64,000 bases of DNA from Chaetorhynchus papuensis (lineage: Eukaryota; Chordata; Aves; Passeriformes; Rhipiduridae), in assembly GCA_013396525.1 (NCBI GenBank), contig VWYX01000916.1, forward strand, positions 159,062-223,061. Direction: 5' to 3'. This document shows, one piece after another, positions 48,339 through 62,080 of this stretch. A program made the translations under genes and the position numbers. The number at the start of each line of letters is the position of its first letter. The first letter of the stretch is position 1. The notes beneath the pieces were generated by a model. That model searched no databases and was not told the origin of the DNA. It saw only the letters and a program-made list of their open reading frames with translations.

Positions 48339-51300
48339 AAATCAAATGACTTCTCTCAGTGATTCCTCCTGGGAGCTTAGGACAGACCTTACCACTCAAT
48401 TTCCTTGCAGAAAATTGTAACTCATCTGTCTTCCTTTCACTCTGTGGACACAGTAAAACTGCAGCACACAATTCACACAGTGCCATAAACACCACTACTG
48501 CTGAGAAACCTTAGCACCACCCTAATGCCATTCTAGTAACAACTCACCTCTTCCATTTCTCCTCAGTTATACCACATTTCGTAACCATGCCACAACTCTT
48601 CTATTCTATTTATCATCAGAGAAGGGAGTTTAGCTGCAAGAAACATTTAGTTGTAACATTAGTGAAAAGATAATCAAACAGAACCAAGGAGATATTACAG
48701 GGGAGTGACAGATATCTGTTTCTCACCACATGATCCTTCTAATACCCTTTGCTTTGGTCTTGGCAAATGCAATTTTGCCCAGTCATAATCCCCACATGAT
48801 CTTGACAAAATATTTTCCCCGCCATTTGTTTTTCTCTTCACCCTATGCATTTGTCAACCACTTTTATCCCCGTCAGACATAAACCTCCTCACTGTCTTTC
48901 TTACCTTTTCAGTGTCTATCCTCAGCTTGCCCACTGCCTACTTTTCACCAGAGCGATACCATTTCTCCCCCACTTGGCCCATTATCTCCCACTGCCCACA
49001 CAGAACAGTTGTCTGTATTCCCAGAAAAGGGCCTTCACTCCATTCTAAAGGCAGAAGCCAGAAGCTGCTGAGAGCCTCTCTCCACCCCCACGTGTAAACA
49101 AAGGTAACTTTTCTTCCAGCAGCTGCAGAGAACAGGAAGCCATTTGGAAGCTCTGAATTTCTGAGACATTTGTCAAGTAGGAATGCATGAACATGGTTCA
49201 GGTGATGAAAGCAGCAGCACAAACCCACCTGTGCAGCATCTTCTTGGCATTGTGACTTCCATTAGGGCAATGATGAACAAAATAACCTTTTAAATATAAG
49301 CTCAGAAGTGCTTGAATCAGAGTGCCTTGAAATAGAAAGTGCCACTTCAAATAAAGCAGTGAATCAGAAACCTCAGCAGAGAGTAAAACTATCTCAAACA
49401 CTGCTACAATTTATAGAGAGCGATCAATTAGTGGATGTGGGTTGGAAAGGCATGAATCTTTTGGAAAAGGGCTGACTTGCTCTAGCATTTACCCACAGAA
49501 AGGTAGAGAGCCACATGCAAAAGATCGAATTCTTCTCTCTTTAAAGCAGCCAATCCATTGCAGCTCTCAGGATCTCTGTATTTACAGGACTGCAAGATAA
49601 TCAGATTCAGCTAATGTGTCCATTTTGGGATGCAACAAAACAGAGGTGACTGAAAAGTGCCAGAACCCGTGACTTTTACTGCTCTAACTCCTTCTGATGA
49701 GCTAATCCGGCAGGACACAACCTCCATGTTCATGTCAGAGGGAGTAGTGAGCCAAGTTCATCCACTTCCTTGTTCCCACCAGCCTTCCCCAATGACTGTT
49801 TTAGCTTGTGGCTACATCACCAGATTAATTTTAGCTTTTTGGACACTTCCAGAAAGTTACAGCTTTTACAGCATATGTGAAACATGTCACATCTGAAAGA
49901 CTCAGGTCTCCAGCTCCTTCCAAAAGCATGACACTGGTGCCCGAAGCAAGTTTGCTGGAGGTAACTTGGGGAGAGTCGCAGGGCTGGGACCTATTCATCC
50001 CTCTGTGGTCCCCTGCTATTAACACTTTTTTTAGTGTGTCCCTCCCACAGAGGACCACAAACAACCTGCAATTAAAAACAAACAAACCACCTGCAATTTT
50101 AAAAAAATCCAACACAAAGAAGCATTAAACCATTTAATCCTAAAACAAATCCTAATCTTTCTTTCTAGTTCTATTTCCAAAGTGATCTTGTGTGTGTTAT
50201 TTTTACCCAAGCTGTCTAATTTTGTTTAGCATTTCATTGATTGAGCAGTATTTGATCAAAGGCACTTGTGGGCTGTGGGTTTCTCTCACATTTTTGTCAT
50301 TGGTTCATCTTTCACTAAAAAGTTTAGAGCATTCCCCTCATCTCTTAATCCCACAAAGCCATAAAAAGCTGCAGGTTAACCACTTCTCTTCCTCCACAGA
50401 AAAAATTAAAGTTATCACTCTGATGTAGATAAACCATTTGCAATACAATTTTTATCAGTGGGATAAAATAGTGTAAAATAAGGGAAAAGTGCGTTTATCT
50501 ATATAGGCAAGAGTAACTCTATATTTTGTTTAAAATATGGAATTAGTCCTGCCTATAGTTGCAAACAATTTTCTGTCATTTAAGTTCACATTTAAATTCA
50601 CTTTGACTGGACCTTCACTCAACACTGCATATAATAATTTTCTATATGTTTACAATCATCCATTCTACAAAATCCAGGCTGCCCCTAAGAAAGATTGGTA
50701 TAACCAAATTACAGGAAGGTGAGTCTTTTTCTCAAAGGAAATGATTTTTCATCAGAAGCAGTGCACTGTAAAGTCTGACTTCTACATGTATACTTAGGTA
50801 ATAAGTATCCCAATTTCCCTTTGCTACTGAGCACATATTGTAGAGCCAGACCCAGAGTCTGGTAAAATAGAATGCCCTACCTCAAAAGGGTCATTTCTGA
50901 GCCTACCTGTGAGACCTGGCATATGGAAAACACAGATAAGTGAGTAAAACCAGCAGCAGCTTGGGGCTGGACTTTTCAGCATTGTCTACAGCACAGGAAA
51001 CAGTGCCAGGCTGAGCAGTGAGGGGGGAACACAGAGTCAGATCCATTTTCCACCCTTCTCACACAGAGATCCCTTGGGCCAGGCTGTTGCTGCCACGGGG
51101 AGGGGACAGAGAAAGGTCACAGCTGGAAGTGGGAGGAGGTGGGTCTCAGTGAGACTAGTGTGGACAGCACTTTTTCCCCCCAAAGGTCATTGTCACCCTG
51201 CATAACCCCACCCCTTCAGGAGCTGCCACAAGCCTGGCTGCCCAAAATCCTGGGTGTGTGACCGGGACCACCTTCCCACACTGAAGTGTGCCACAGCACC

Positions 51301-54300
51301 CCTTGCCAACAGAATCCATAAACAACATCCAGCTAATGCAACGTGATGCTGAGGAAAGTGCCTTTAGCTCATCCAGCTGAAGGGACGACTGTGCAGGAAG
51401 CAACGAGGCCTCAGAGGAGGTGGGTGGGAACAGTTGTTCATCGTGAGCTCTGCTGGCATTAACCTGTGCTGCTGAGTGGAGCATGGCAGACTCTTGTTTT
51501 CAGCTACAGATGAAAGGTGTAAGATGAGCACCCTCTTAAACTCCCAGGAAACTGCTTATTCCAAACGGGCAAAACAAATGATCGTTTGCTTTTTTTTAAA
51601 AAAGGGGGAAAGAAATTAAAATATACAGAGTTATGAAGTGAAAATGAAAATAATCTTTGCATCAAATAATTAAAGAGCCTAAAATTGTCAAGAATAAAGC
51701 AGGAATTTAAGCAGGAAAAATTTACACTCAGAATAGTAAACTAAGGCCACGGTTCTTATTTCAGAGATGTGGCCATCTACCACCAGGCAAAGTGGGGAAA
51801 AGAACCCGGCTTTTACACCTTTGGCCAGTGGATGATACAAGCTTCAGAGTGAGGTGGGTTTAGTTGTAGCTAAAACAAGCCAATGAGACTAGAAAACACT
51901 TAAGGCTAAGGCACTGTCCTTTGTTCAGTACAAATCTTATAGAGAATAAGTAAAAATTAATTAACTTACGCTTTATTGGACAAAGTCACCATTTAATTTA
52001 ATGTACAGCACTATAATTACCAGTCTCTGCTCTGGAGAAGATCAGTGGAGGAGCTGACAGGCTCATATGAGACATTTTCCATTTATTTAACCGTTTCTTC
52101 CTGAGCAAGCTGCAATCTGTCAGTAATGGACTTTCCTGGCTCACAGCATTCCTGTACAGCAAGGAAACGCTCCTGCCTCTGTTTTCCAGCTGGGACCGGA
52201 GGATTGAGGTCTCGTCCACTGATGGGCTGGGGCACTGCAGGGTTGAGTGTTACCATAAGCCTGCCTGCAGGGGTGAGGCTCAAAGTATTACCAGCTGGGA
52301 CACTAATTCAAGAAGAGAGCTTAAATCTGTTCTCTCTGACAGTGTAGAGGTTCTGATCTGTCACCCACTGTGAGAGGGGAGCCCTGTGCCCAAACCCCTG
52401 CTCCCAGGGTTCCCAAAGACAGGGGTTCCAAGCAGCCCTGTGACACAGGTGTCCCACTGGCTTGGTCAGGACAGGTCAGAAGAGAGTTCTCTTTCCCACT
52501 GAACCCTCACATCACAAAGAAATCTGCATCATTAATTACCACATTAAAAGGTAATCACAGCGGCTATGAATAAATTAGTAGTCTTCCTCTAATTCTGGCT
52601 CTTCCTAACCTCTGTGTGCCCGATTTTGTAATGCTACTGGTGTTTTCCATGAGTTTTCACAGGGTTAACATAAACATACATTCCTACCTTCATGCCACTT
52701 AACGGCTGATGCAACCTCAACGGGCCATTGTTATTATCTACTCTGACTCCATCCGCCTGCTGTACCACAGGCCAGAAAATTCCTGACAATGCCTTCTGCA
52801 TGCACAACCCAACCTTTAGCTGGGAGTCTTCTTTCAGAAAGCCATCTCATTGGCACGTCACATTTTTTGTGCCTCTCCTGGGAAGGAGCTGCATTTGAAG
52901 CCTGAGTTGCCCAGACTCTGCTCTGGGCAGACTATTAGGCTCACAGGGTATTTCTCCTGCATGGGAGATTTGGCAGTAAGTGGTTTTAAATACAGCATTT
53001 CAGCTCATTTACCAGCTTGAAAGTGCAATGTTCATCTTACCACTCTGCAGAGGAAAACAATATGATCGGCTTGTTAAAAAAAAAGGGAGCTGCAAAAATG
53101 AAAACTACAAAGAAAGCTTTTTGAAAAGATTCTTCTAATATGACTCAGAATGCAAACACTAGGATGCTCAGTCATAGCTCTGGCATCTTGTGCTTCCCTA
53201 ATTTTAAATATCATCTCTCTTTACAGCTTTACCTGTGCTGTTTGTCTCTAGCTAAAGATACACGCAGTCAGCTTCCTTCTTAAAATCATGGTGTATGAAC
53301 TACAAAGCCAAGTGCTTAAAAGCAGGTCTGTGTCTGAACATTTTGTCCACTCCATCCCACCCCTTCATGCACCGCTGTAAATTGATTCGGAACAGTAACT
53401 CAGAGATGTAGGACCCTAAGAACCATTTCAAACAGTGACAGCTGAGAACAGAGAGAGAAAACAGAGACACTGAGTTGCCTGAGGGGCTTCAGGTGTTGTT
53501 TGCTTTTCATCTTTGGAAACCGGACGGTGGAAAACACATCCCCATGTTCCTTCCTCTCCATTTACAGCAAATAGACTCCACTATCCTCTCTTTCCACCCC
53601 CATTATTCCCGCCAGAGGCTGATTCCAGAGGGGGCTGGCCATGATTTGCCTTGCACACAGAAAAACAAGTTCTCTGATTGTTAGCCCAGTTTCAGAGAAG
53701 CTAGTCAGGGATGGGGGATTCAATCTTTAATTGCATGAAGTGTATTTATAATTAAAACCAGCATAGCTGAAGTGCTGATTCCAGAGTATTACCACATATT
53801 GTGTTCAAAAAGGGCCAGAAGCAGAAGGCACACCCAGGCAAACCAAGGCAATATCTAGGAACCACAGAAGATGTTAGAGGACATTTCCAGAAGAAACACG
53901 GGGATTTAGTAGCATAAATCCTATTGCAACTGAGGTACATGTTCCTAAACCTCTTAAGTCAGCATGTAAATCTCCTATTTATATCTTCATGGTCAAAGTC
54001 AAGTTTGTTTTCTGTGCCTTTTTAAATCTCTTCTGCTCAGAGCAGCATCACAAATAAATATTTAGTGTGCCAGTACACTGCTAAATTATTCATGCTTTAA
54101 ATTTATAAATGGGAAAGACAATCTTCCTGGCTTTACACGCTCTCCTGGAGAAATGTGTTATTCATTGGTGATTTTAATTTCATATGCATCTTATTTGTCA
54201 GTCAGTGCAAAGCAGAGTTGGAACATAGGGAGAAAACTGACAAAACATTTTAGAGGTATTTAATTTCACCCTACTTCTTTTCATTACTCACAAAAAAAAA

Positions 54301-54499
54301 AAAAGAAAAAGGTGTCAGTTAGAGTTGCATGAAAATACTTTGAATGGTTTTAATGCTCACAAAATTGAGACACATGATTAAACTGGATGAAAGCAGCACC
54401 ATTTTATTTTGCTATGGTGACATGTAGGAGCCCTGTGGAAGGTGCACTCCCAGGCTGGATGCTGCTCACCCAGCAAATTGTGCCTGTGAGTCAGATAAG
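48339..54499. other. Long unique stretch, nothing recognised
   Basis: 6 kb with no recognised repeat, exon or RNA gene. 48840-49030 is C/T-rich. The part near 52090-52520 is richer in G+C than its surroundings but could not be assigned to any family. Confidence 0.5.
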
Positions 54500-54506
54500 G
54501 TGGGAG
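54500..54506 (+). repeat. Flanking direct repeat GTGGGAG, left copy (LTR-A5)
   Basis: A seven-base match to 54858-54864. A 6-bp duplication shifted by one base is the likely origin. Confidence 0.7.
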
Positions 54507-54857
54507 TGTCACTGTTGTAATGCAGACACGTAGAAAAACCACACAAAGTCCAGGGTCAGGTAGAAATGGTGGCAAGGCCGGTTTAATGTTTTTTTCCCGA
54601 GGCTTTTATATGTCAGTTCACAAAAATGAGTTAAATGGCATAAAGTAATTGGTTCTCTGGCCATCCACCCCTCCAGACATTCATTCCCAAATGTTTTTCT
54701 AGTTGAAGCCATAACAATCTGGTAAAACAAGTTGCAGGTGTGAATATTTATAAAACTAGTAAGTTTGTTTTAGTTAGGTTGCATGGGAAAGACAGAGTTC
54801 TCACAAAATGCTAGAGAGCTGAAGAAATTCACTGCTGAAGCTTTTTCAGCATCCACA
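54507..54857 (-). mobile_element. Solo LTR, ERVK-like family LTR-A, copy 5 (351 bp, CCAAT region deleted)
   Basis: On the - strand it runs from TGTGGATGCTGAAAAAGC (54857) to GTGACA (54507), bounded by GTGGGAG. It matches the four copies at 15.6-23.5 kb. It is the shortest because about 20 bases are missing near 54674, where 'ccatccacccctc' joins 'cagacattcattccc'. The loss removes the CCAAT box and half of the palindrome. ATATAAAA (54604-54611) and ATTAAA (54592-54597) remain. The open frame 54378-54575 (-) runs through the LTR and is not a gene. Confidence 0.9.
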
Positions 54858-54864
54858 GTGGGAG
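54858..54864 (+). repeat. Flanking direct repeat GTGGGAG, right copy (LTR-A5)
   Basis: Exact match to 54500-54506. Confidence 0.7.
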
Positions 54865-57800
54865 GCAGGGAAATGAGAAATCAAGGGACAGCCACTTGTG
54901 AGGGATGTTAAATGAAATGCACGTGTCAGATACAGTGACCTGTGCGTGGTGGGCTCCAGAAGTCTGATGGAAGCTGCAGTCTGAGTGCCACAGGAATTAA
55001 ACAGGATCAATGAGCATGAAAGTGACGGTGCATCCTGTGCCAGAAAGGCACTGTGATATTATCTCTAAATTATCCCACTACCAATTAAGTTCTGTTTACA
55101 AGTAAAGAGTTCTTGTTTATCCACTTTTAGCGAATGACTCCTATAACCCAACCTGAACAAGAAAAATAAATTGGGACCATCATCTCAGAAGCATTAGCAA
55201 AACATCTGATCTGTTAATGCTGTCAACAGATGAGAAAGCGCAGCAGTCACACTGAGTTATTTCTGCTGAAAGGTGTCCACCTACTAAAAGGAAGAAAAAG
55301 AAGAGGGACAAGGCCAGTATGGATTAGAAGGGGATTAAAGTTCTAGATAAAATATGAAATAAGCATTATGTTTTTTGTTTTAATAAGAAGAAAGAGGCAG
55401 GATTGCTTGTAAAGCCCAGGCAATCAGAAAAATGGAGCACAGGTAGAAGAGTACAGTCATATCCCAGATAAAAGACAAGTCCAGGGATCTCAGTATATCC
55501 AGGGTAATGAAAAATCCCTCACGTGGAATGCTGGGGAAAAAACCCAGCACACAAAACCCAGCCCCGACAGCAGGAACTATAAAAAGCTTGCTGGATTGGG
55601 AATAGTCCCACAAGAAAAATAGCATGGCTGGGGGGAAGAGGGAATTCAGCATGAAAATAATCACTGTGAGCCAGGGACTTTTCAGATGTGGTATTTCCAG
55701 TAATGGTACAGCAGGGCAGGTATTTTCCCACAGGAATAAACAAATGCCTGTCTTTAATTCTTCACTACATAACTTCAGACCCCTGCGCTCTAGAACAAAA
55801 AAGATGATTTGAAAGAGGTGCTTACGATTTGCTGTGCAATTCTATGAGAGAATAAGTCTGATCTTCTCTCACTCTAAAGTCATTTATCTTATGATTACCT
55901 TGTTTGGTTTAACAAATGAAAGAGAGTTGATCATTATGTAAAATGTGAGATGATGGATTGGCTATAAACCCTAGCGGGAGGACTATTAAAAGAAATGCTG
56001 GAACAAAGACTTAGCTGCCAATAAATTTGGGCTGAGAATCCTATGGCAGTTTCTGTTAGAAGAGTGAGGATTTTGAATGCCTTGCCAGTAATGGAGGAAA
56101 GGCAATCTAGATAATCTCAAAATAGAGTTTTTCAGATTATGAACAGGATTTACAGTGATCACAAAGGTGAAAGGTGTCTGGACTTGATGACCCAGAACCA
56201 AGCAAACTTTTTTTTTAGCCATTTGTTCCAGAGCTCAGTGTGGAAATCAAGCACACAGTGTTTTCACACTGTTTTTGTGTGAATTAGGAAATTTCTAGAA
56301 ATCCTTTTTATCATTCTTGCAAAATAACACTCTATACCTATCAGACAGGAGCACGAGCTTCAAGGGCATTATCCTCAAAAGTTCCTAAAGTGCTGCCCTC
56401 CAAGTGGGCCCTCCAGCCCTGAGCTTGACCACGGTAGTACCAGAAATAAGAGATGGTGTAGATCTGTTACCACCTGAGTTAATGCATCCTGTGGGAATGC
56501 AAGATAGGTCAGCTGGACCTCAGCCTGAGCAGCTTTACTGCTGCCAGACCACAGATGGCATTGCCCCACAGTGCTGCCCTGTGCTGTGTGCGGTGCCAGC
56601 ATGGATCTCTGCTGGCCCTTGCCTTCCATCCTATCCCAGAGCTTGACATGCCATAACTCTTCCGGTTTTGAAAAAGTTCCTGGAATGAAGCACCTGTGTT
56701 TCAGGCTGCAAAATCTTGACTTCTTGACTATGACTCTCATTCAATGTTTGCCTGTAATCAGTTTGTTCAGCACATGTCCATGAGGCCCAGCCACAGTGAT
56801 CCCCCAGTTATGGTTTGTGGGCTCCCACAGGTCCTGGACACAGCTGGTCACCACATCCCTGCTGCGTCTGCAAACCTTTCACTAAGGACACAAATGAATA
56901 AGGTATGCCTGGGGCTGAGACCTTCCTGTGGTCCAGAAAGCTTGGAAACTCTTCCCCAGACTCTGTCCAATAAATGAGAAAATATTTTATTTTGAGATGC
57001 TAGGGCTGGAAGATTTAATTCAGATTAATCTTACAATATTAGTTGCAGAAATAAACCTCATGTTCCCAAGATCGGGACCCAGAAACTGTGTTCACAGTTA
57101 GTTAGAGACAGTATTTTGCAATATCTCTAACAGGTCAGGAGGAATCTGTGGTTCCATTTCTGTCATTGCCCTTCACATGATCATTTCAACAGTGACTAAA
57201 ATCATTCACTGGTAATGTTAAAAAAAAAAAAAGTTGCATAAAGAGGTCTCAACTAGACTGCAAGACCTCTAAAAACTCCTAACCCTGACAGAAGACTTTA
57301 ATAGATCCTGTCACTGAAAATTATAACCTTTGAGACCTGAGAGGTGGGATTACTTCACCAGGAAGGCAATTGCTACCACAGATGTTGCCCTGGGACACTC
57401 CAGGTAGTTTCTTTACAGTATTAACCATCTTTCCCAAGTGTTTAAAAGTGGTTGCAATTTAGGATTAAGGAGGGCGAACTGGGAGTAGCTTTGATGAAGA
57501 TGGATTAGAAATATCCATTCTAGCCAGCAGTCAATGCTTTTCCTATCTGCTTTTCACAATGGATGAAAGTTTTAAATGCAGATTTCAGGCTGCAAAGGAG
57601 ATATGTAGAAACAAAACAAGGTTAATAGATTGTACCCTTAAGTTTTCCCAAGTCAAGGATTGAGCCAGACTACCAGGTCAGATGGAAGAAGCACAAAAAG
57701 AAATTTTTTTTTAGTATTTATGTCCTTTGCTTGAAAGTCTGTATTAATAATAATGAAACATAGAGTGAAAACCACAGCCTTACATAAACTTTATGATACT

Positions 57801-59748
57801 TCATGTCCTAAACCAAGGATTGGCACACTGGAACAAAGGTACTGAAGGAAAACTAGCTGGTATTTTTCTCGTGCAAGGAAACAATGCCCACTGGGATATG
57901 ATAACTGATGACTTATGGAAATTAAAATAATGTCAAATTTAAAAAGGAAAACCCTAAAGGTTCAAGCTCTTACCATGCAAGGACTGACAGAGACAACTCT
58001 GAACATATGTAACCACTCACAGAAACACTGCTGAAAAGTGTTGACCAACTTCCAACCTTTACCTGCTTTTTACCATCCCTCCTCCCTTCTACACCCCCTT
58101 CCTTGGAGAATTCAAAGGAGCCCTGTCCATTAAGCCAGTGGAGCCAACACAAAAGCAGACTGGTAGGTGAGCATTTGCAGCTTTCAAAGAGAACAAAAAA
58201 GTTCTACCTGACTCTAGAAGCACAAAACAGAGCAGATAAAAATAATGGTGAAGTTAAATATGGAAATAGCAGGAAATTCTGCTGACTTAAAAGGGAATAT
58301 TTTTAAATATTTTTGGCACAGTAAAAGGATGCCGAGTTTTAGAAAGATGACTTGAGGGAAATTGGGAAGAATGTGAAGTTTGATGGTTAACCCACTTTCT
58401 AAAAGCTGCAATCCAACTTCCAGCGCTCAGTAAAGCCCTGCAAACATGGCCTGACCTGTGCATGGGCATGACCCCAGCAGACCTACCTGCCCCCAGCCCC
58501 CATGTGTGGCTCAAGCACTGCAAAGAGCACCCTGAGCCCAGACCAGCCTTGGTTGTGGCTGGGACAGCAGTGGCTGCATGTGGCTTTACCAACAGTAAAA
58601 TATATTCTCCATTGCCATTGGAAGGTTACTCTGCATGTAGAGATCAGCCAAGTTTTGGCTGCTAACATACCCCTAAGGCAACTTGTAGTCAGAGCACACC
58701 TGGGGAGATCAGTTTCCAGCAGAGATATGGCTCTGCCTCACTTTTAGTGGTCTAAGATATACAAGGGTGACTCAGGGCAGACAGCCACTCCTCAGGTACA
58801 ATGACAAGAGGCTCATATCTGCCATGATGACTCCAAGGTGGTCAATTTGAGTCTGTTTTGAAAAACTCTATTAAAATCATGTTTTCTCACTGTTCTGAGA
58901 ACCTCCTGTGTTTAGAAAACCTGAACAATCTGAAGCTCTTTGGCTCCTCAGAAGTGCAGCTGTACAGAAACTCCCAAAATACAAAATAGAGTTTTGTGTT
59001 AATTTGCTTCTTTGTTGAGCATTTATACCAATACCAACAGTCAGTCCAAAGTTAAAACTTCATAATCCATCAGTAAGCAGTCCAGTCACATTCCCAGTAG
59101 AGTACTTCCTCATTAAATTCCAAAAACACCATGAAAAGTTGAGTGTAGAGGAGGGGAAGGTGATTTTCCTGTCTGCAGGAAGTCAAAGCATTTGTGTTCC
59201 TGAAGAAGACAGCAACTCAGAAAGCTGCAAAGTCATCAGGAACAATGAGCATATGCTCTTCAGATAAATACAAGTGTTAGAACATTTTGGGGGAGGAACA
59301 GAATTGCCCAAGGCTCCCTGGCTTTGCAATCTGTCAGGGAGAAGCTTCATCAATAATTTATTAAGAGAGGAATAGTTTGCAAGACAGCACCTCACACTTA
59401 GGGGGAACAGATGCGCTGCAGTGAGAGGACCCAGCTGCACTCACGGCTGCTTGGGGAGGTGTTTGATGGAAGGTCGTGGAATTGTCCTGCCTGAAGGGAA
59501 GGCAGAAGGGGACAGGAGTGTGGGCAGGGTTTCACCCTGCTCTGTAGGAGCCACTCTGGGCAGGAGGGACCCTTTCCCTGCTCTCCTTTATCCCAAACCC
59601 ATGGTTTGGAGAATAGGGTGCAGCTTTAGAGGAGGTTTCCACACCACACCCTTTCCTGAAAGTGTGGAAGTACTGAGATTGGAGTTGCCATATTTTCATG
59701 ACTGGTAATCAGGGGCTGGGAAAGCTTCAACCCCACACTTTGATGCTC
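54865..59748. other. Long unique stretch, nothing recognised
   Basis: 4.9 kb with an A13 run at 57220-57232 and no recognised repeat or gene. A hydrophobic - strand open frame at 55380-55664 (94 codons) looks membrane-like by composition but matches nothing I know and has no supporting context. Confidence 0.5.
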
Positions 59749-59784
59749 ATCATTCATAGCAAGCTTATCATTCATAGCAAGCTC
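59749..59784 (+). repeat. 18-bp tandem duplication
   Basis: atcattcatagcaagctt is followed by atcattcatagcaagctc. Two units, one mismatch at the end. Confidence 0.88.
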
Positions 59785-61817
59785 TTCACTGCTCCATGCA
59801 GCAGCTCTGTGTCCTTGTTAGAAGATGAAGGAGCCCCAAGACTTTACAGCTGCAGATTTGGAGGGTCACTTGTATCCCTGTGTGACAGCCCCAAGCTTTC
59901 TCTCTGCTCTAAGGACAGCAACACTTACTTGAAGTCAGCAAAGAGCCCCTTCTTTTCCCCTCAGCAGCAGTCATGGGGCCTGGCATTTCACCTGGGCTCT
60001 GAGTTTAAAGAATGAGGAAAAATATTGCCATTTTGGTGGAGGGTTAGTTTCCTGCTCTACCACAGACTTCCTGTGTGCCCTGTGCCATCTGGGACCTGCC
60101 CAAGCCAGCAGATCCTGTATGTGAGTACCTGCTGGCAGAAAGGGAAAGGCAAGATACGATTTTATCTGGTAAAAAAAAAAAAAAAGTCACCAAAACTAAA
60201 GGGGCAAACCCACAACCTCCCCCTGGCCCTGCACAGATGACCCCTGATGGTGTCACAGAACAGCTGCGTCAGTGGGGGGAGCAGATTGTGCTGAACACAG
60301 TGAAATGGAACCACGATAAAAAAGATATCAGTCAGTTTAAATGGCTGCTGTCTTTCCTACACCCTACTGTCCAGGTAATCCCTACCAGCCAGCAGGACTG
60401 CTGCTCATGGGAAGTACTTTGACATGGGATGGTCAACGGAGGTGTTGATGCTTGTAGACAGGAAGACATGAGAATTTGGAGAGGTTGGAGTGGTCAAAGA
60501 TAGGAGTTTAAACTAGTGATGTGGGTTTCTAAATGCACCCACATGGGACAGAAGGGGGAACTTCCCAAAGCACTAAAATGGAGTCAGTGCTGGGGAACTG
60601 GGAAGGGCAGAGGATCAAATTTCAGGAGAGAAATACAGAAATACAGGCAGCAAGGACTGCAGGCACTCAAGGGCAGCAGCAGCCAGTTTGGATCAGATCA
60701 GAGCTATCAGTTCAGGAAGTCTCTCAAATTGGATCAGGTCATAAAAAGCCTGCCCCTTCTTCCGAGCATGAAATGGAAATTCTGTATTTTCATTGCCGTG
60801 AAATTTGCATTTAGCTTTGTCTGCTTAGGAGGATAGCTGCTTGTTACTATGTCATACCCCTTTGGAGATAAACACTGAATAACTCTGTGGGAACTGAAGC
60901 TTCCCTCTTTTGCAGCAGAATCAAAGAAGTACCTGACCTGAGTAGGTGTAAAGACTCTCACTGTGCACGTCCTTTTCAACAGGAATTTAAAATGTTCAGT
61001 GTTTCCTGGGATCTGATCTGAAACTCAGTTTTAAGCAGAGAAGCAAAAGACTGCAGAAATGTAGTTTGGTAGTGAACCAGAGGAGTTTACATCCCAGAGA
61101 GGAAAGGAAATGCCACAGGCAGGAAGCAGCACTACGTTTCTAGCCTCGTTTTCCTGAATGCAGAGAGCTGTGTCCCATAATAAACTGGCATGTTATTAAT
61201 TTAGGATACAGATACTACAGAGAGCCACTGCAGCAAGTGATTTTCAGCTGTCTGGGTATGATGGGAAAGGACATAGTGCAAAGCCCTGATAACTGATCAG
61301 GAGATCCATGTTCTCTGCAGGCTCCTACTGCAAATTTTGGTGCTTGAACACAGAAAGTGGACAAACTGATATTGTCATCAGTAAGACAGTGAGGACAAGT
61401 TGAGTGATGCCCTTTATGGATCTGTGTCTCTGTTCTTATCCTCCAACCATTCAATCTTCTAATGAACTCTGTACTACAATGGCAATGAAACTGCTGGCGA
61501 ACTGGGGCTTTTTGCCTGGGCACCAAGGTGAAGAGGAAATCAGCCTCATCACATTGGCAAGCAAAGAAACCATGCCGGCAAAAATTTGTGGTGTAGAAGC
61601 CTGGATGTTAATGAGCACGACTCTTTATTCCAGAAGCTATGTTATTTTCTTGGGTAATAACTATCACTGGCAAAGGAGTTCTGTCTTTTATCTTTTTATA
61701 TTTTCCTATCTTCATGGAAAGTAATTCAGATCTATTTCCAAACATCTCTCTAACTCTTCTAAGACTTTAATACAAATGACTGTAAAAAGAGGGAGAGCAA
61801 ATTTTTTCATTGGCAGA
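59785..61817. other. Unique sequence with an A15 run
   Basis: A15 at 60171-60185. Overlapping open frames at 60516-60836 lack any recognisable domain. Confidence 0.5.
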
Positions 61818-62080
61818 CAGTGATAGGACAAGGGGGAAAATTTTAAACTAAAAGAGACAAGATTTTGATTAAAAATTAGGAGGAAGTTCTTTAATCAGTG
61901 TGTGGTGAGGCACTGGAACAGGTTGCCTGGAGAAGCTGTGGCTGCCCCATCCCTGGAACTGTTCAAGGCCAGGCTGGATGGGGCTTGGAGCAACCTGGTC
62001 TAGTGGAAGGTGTCCCTGCCCATGGCAGGGAGGTGTCTTTAAGGTCCTTTCCAAGCCAAGCCTTTCCATGATTCTATGAC
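61818..62080 (+). mobile_element. CR1 LINE 3' fragment
   Basis: 'cagtgataggacaaggggga', 'gaggcactggaacaggttgc', 'tgttcaaggccaggctggat', 'aacctggtctagtggaaggt' and the end 'tttccatgattctatgact' are classic CR1 3' landmarks. Truncated and inactive. Confidence 0.94.

Noticed and set aside
55380..55664. Hydrophobic 94-codon open frame that looks like a membrane protein
   Set aside because: No family match, no start context, no splice signals, and AT-rich DNA read in this frame readily gives hydrophobic residues.
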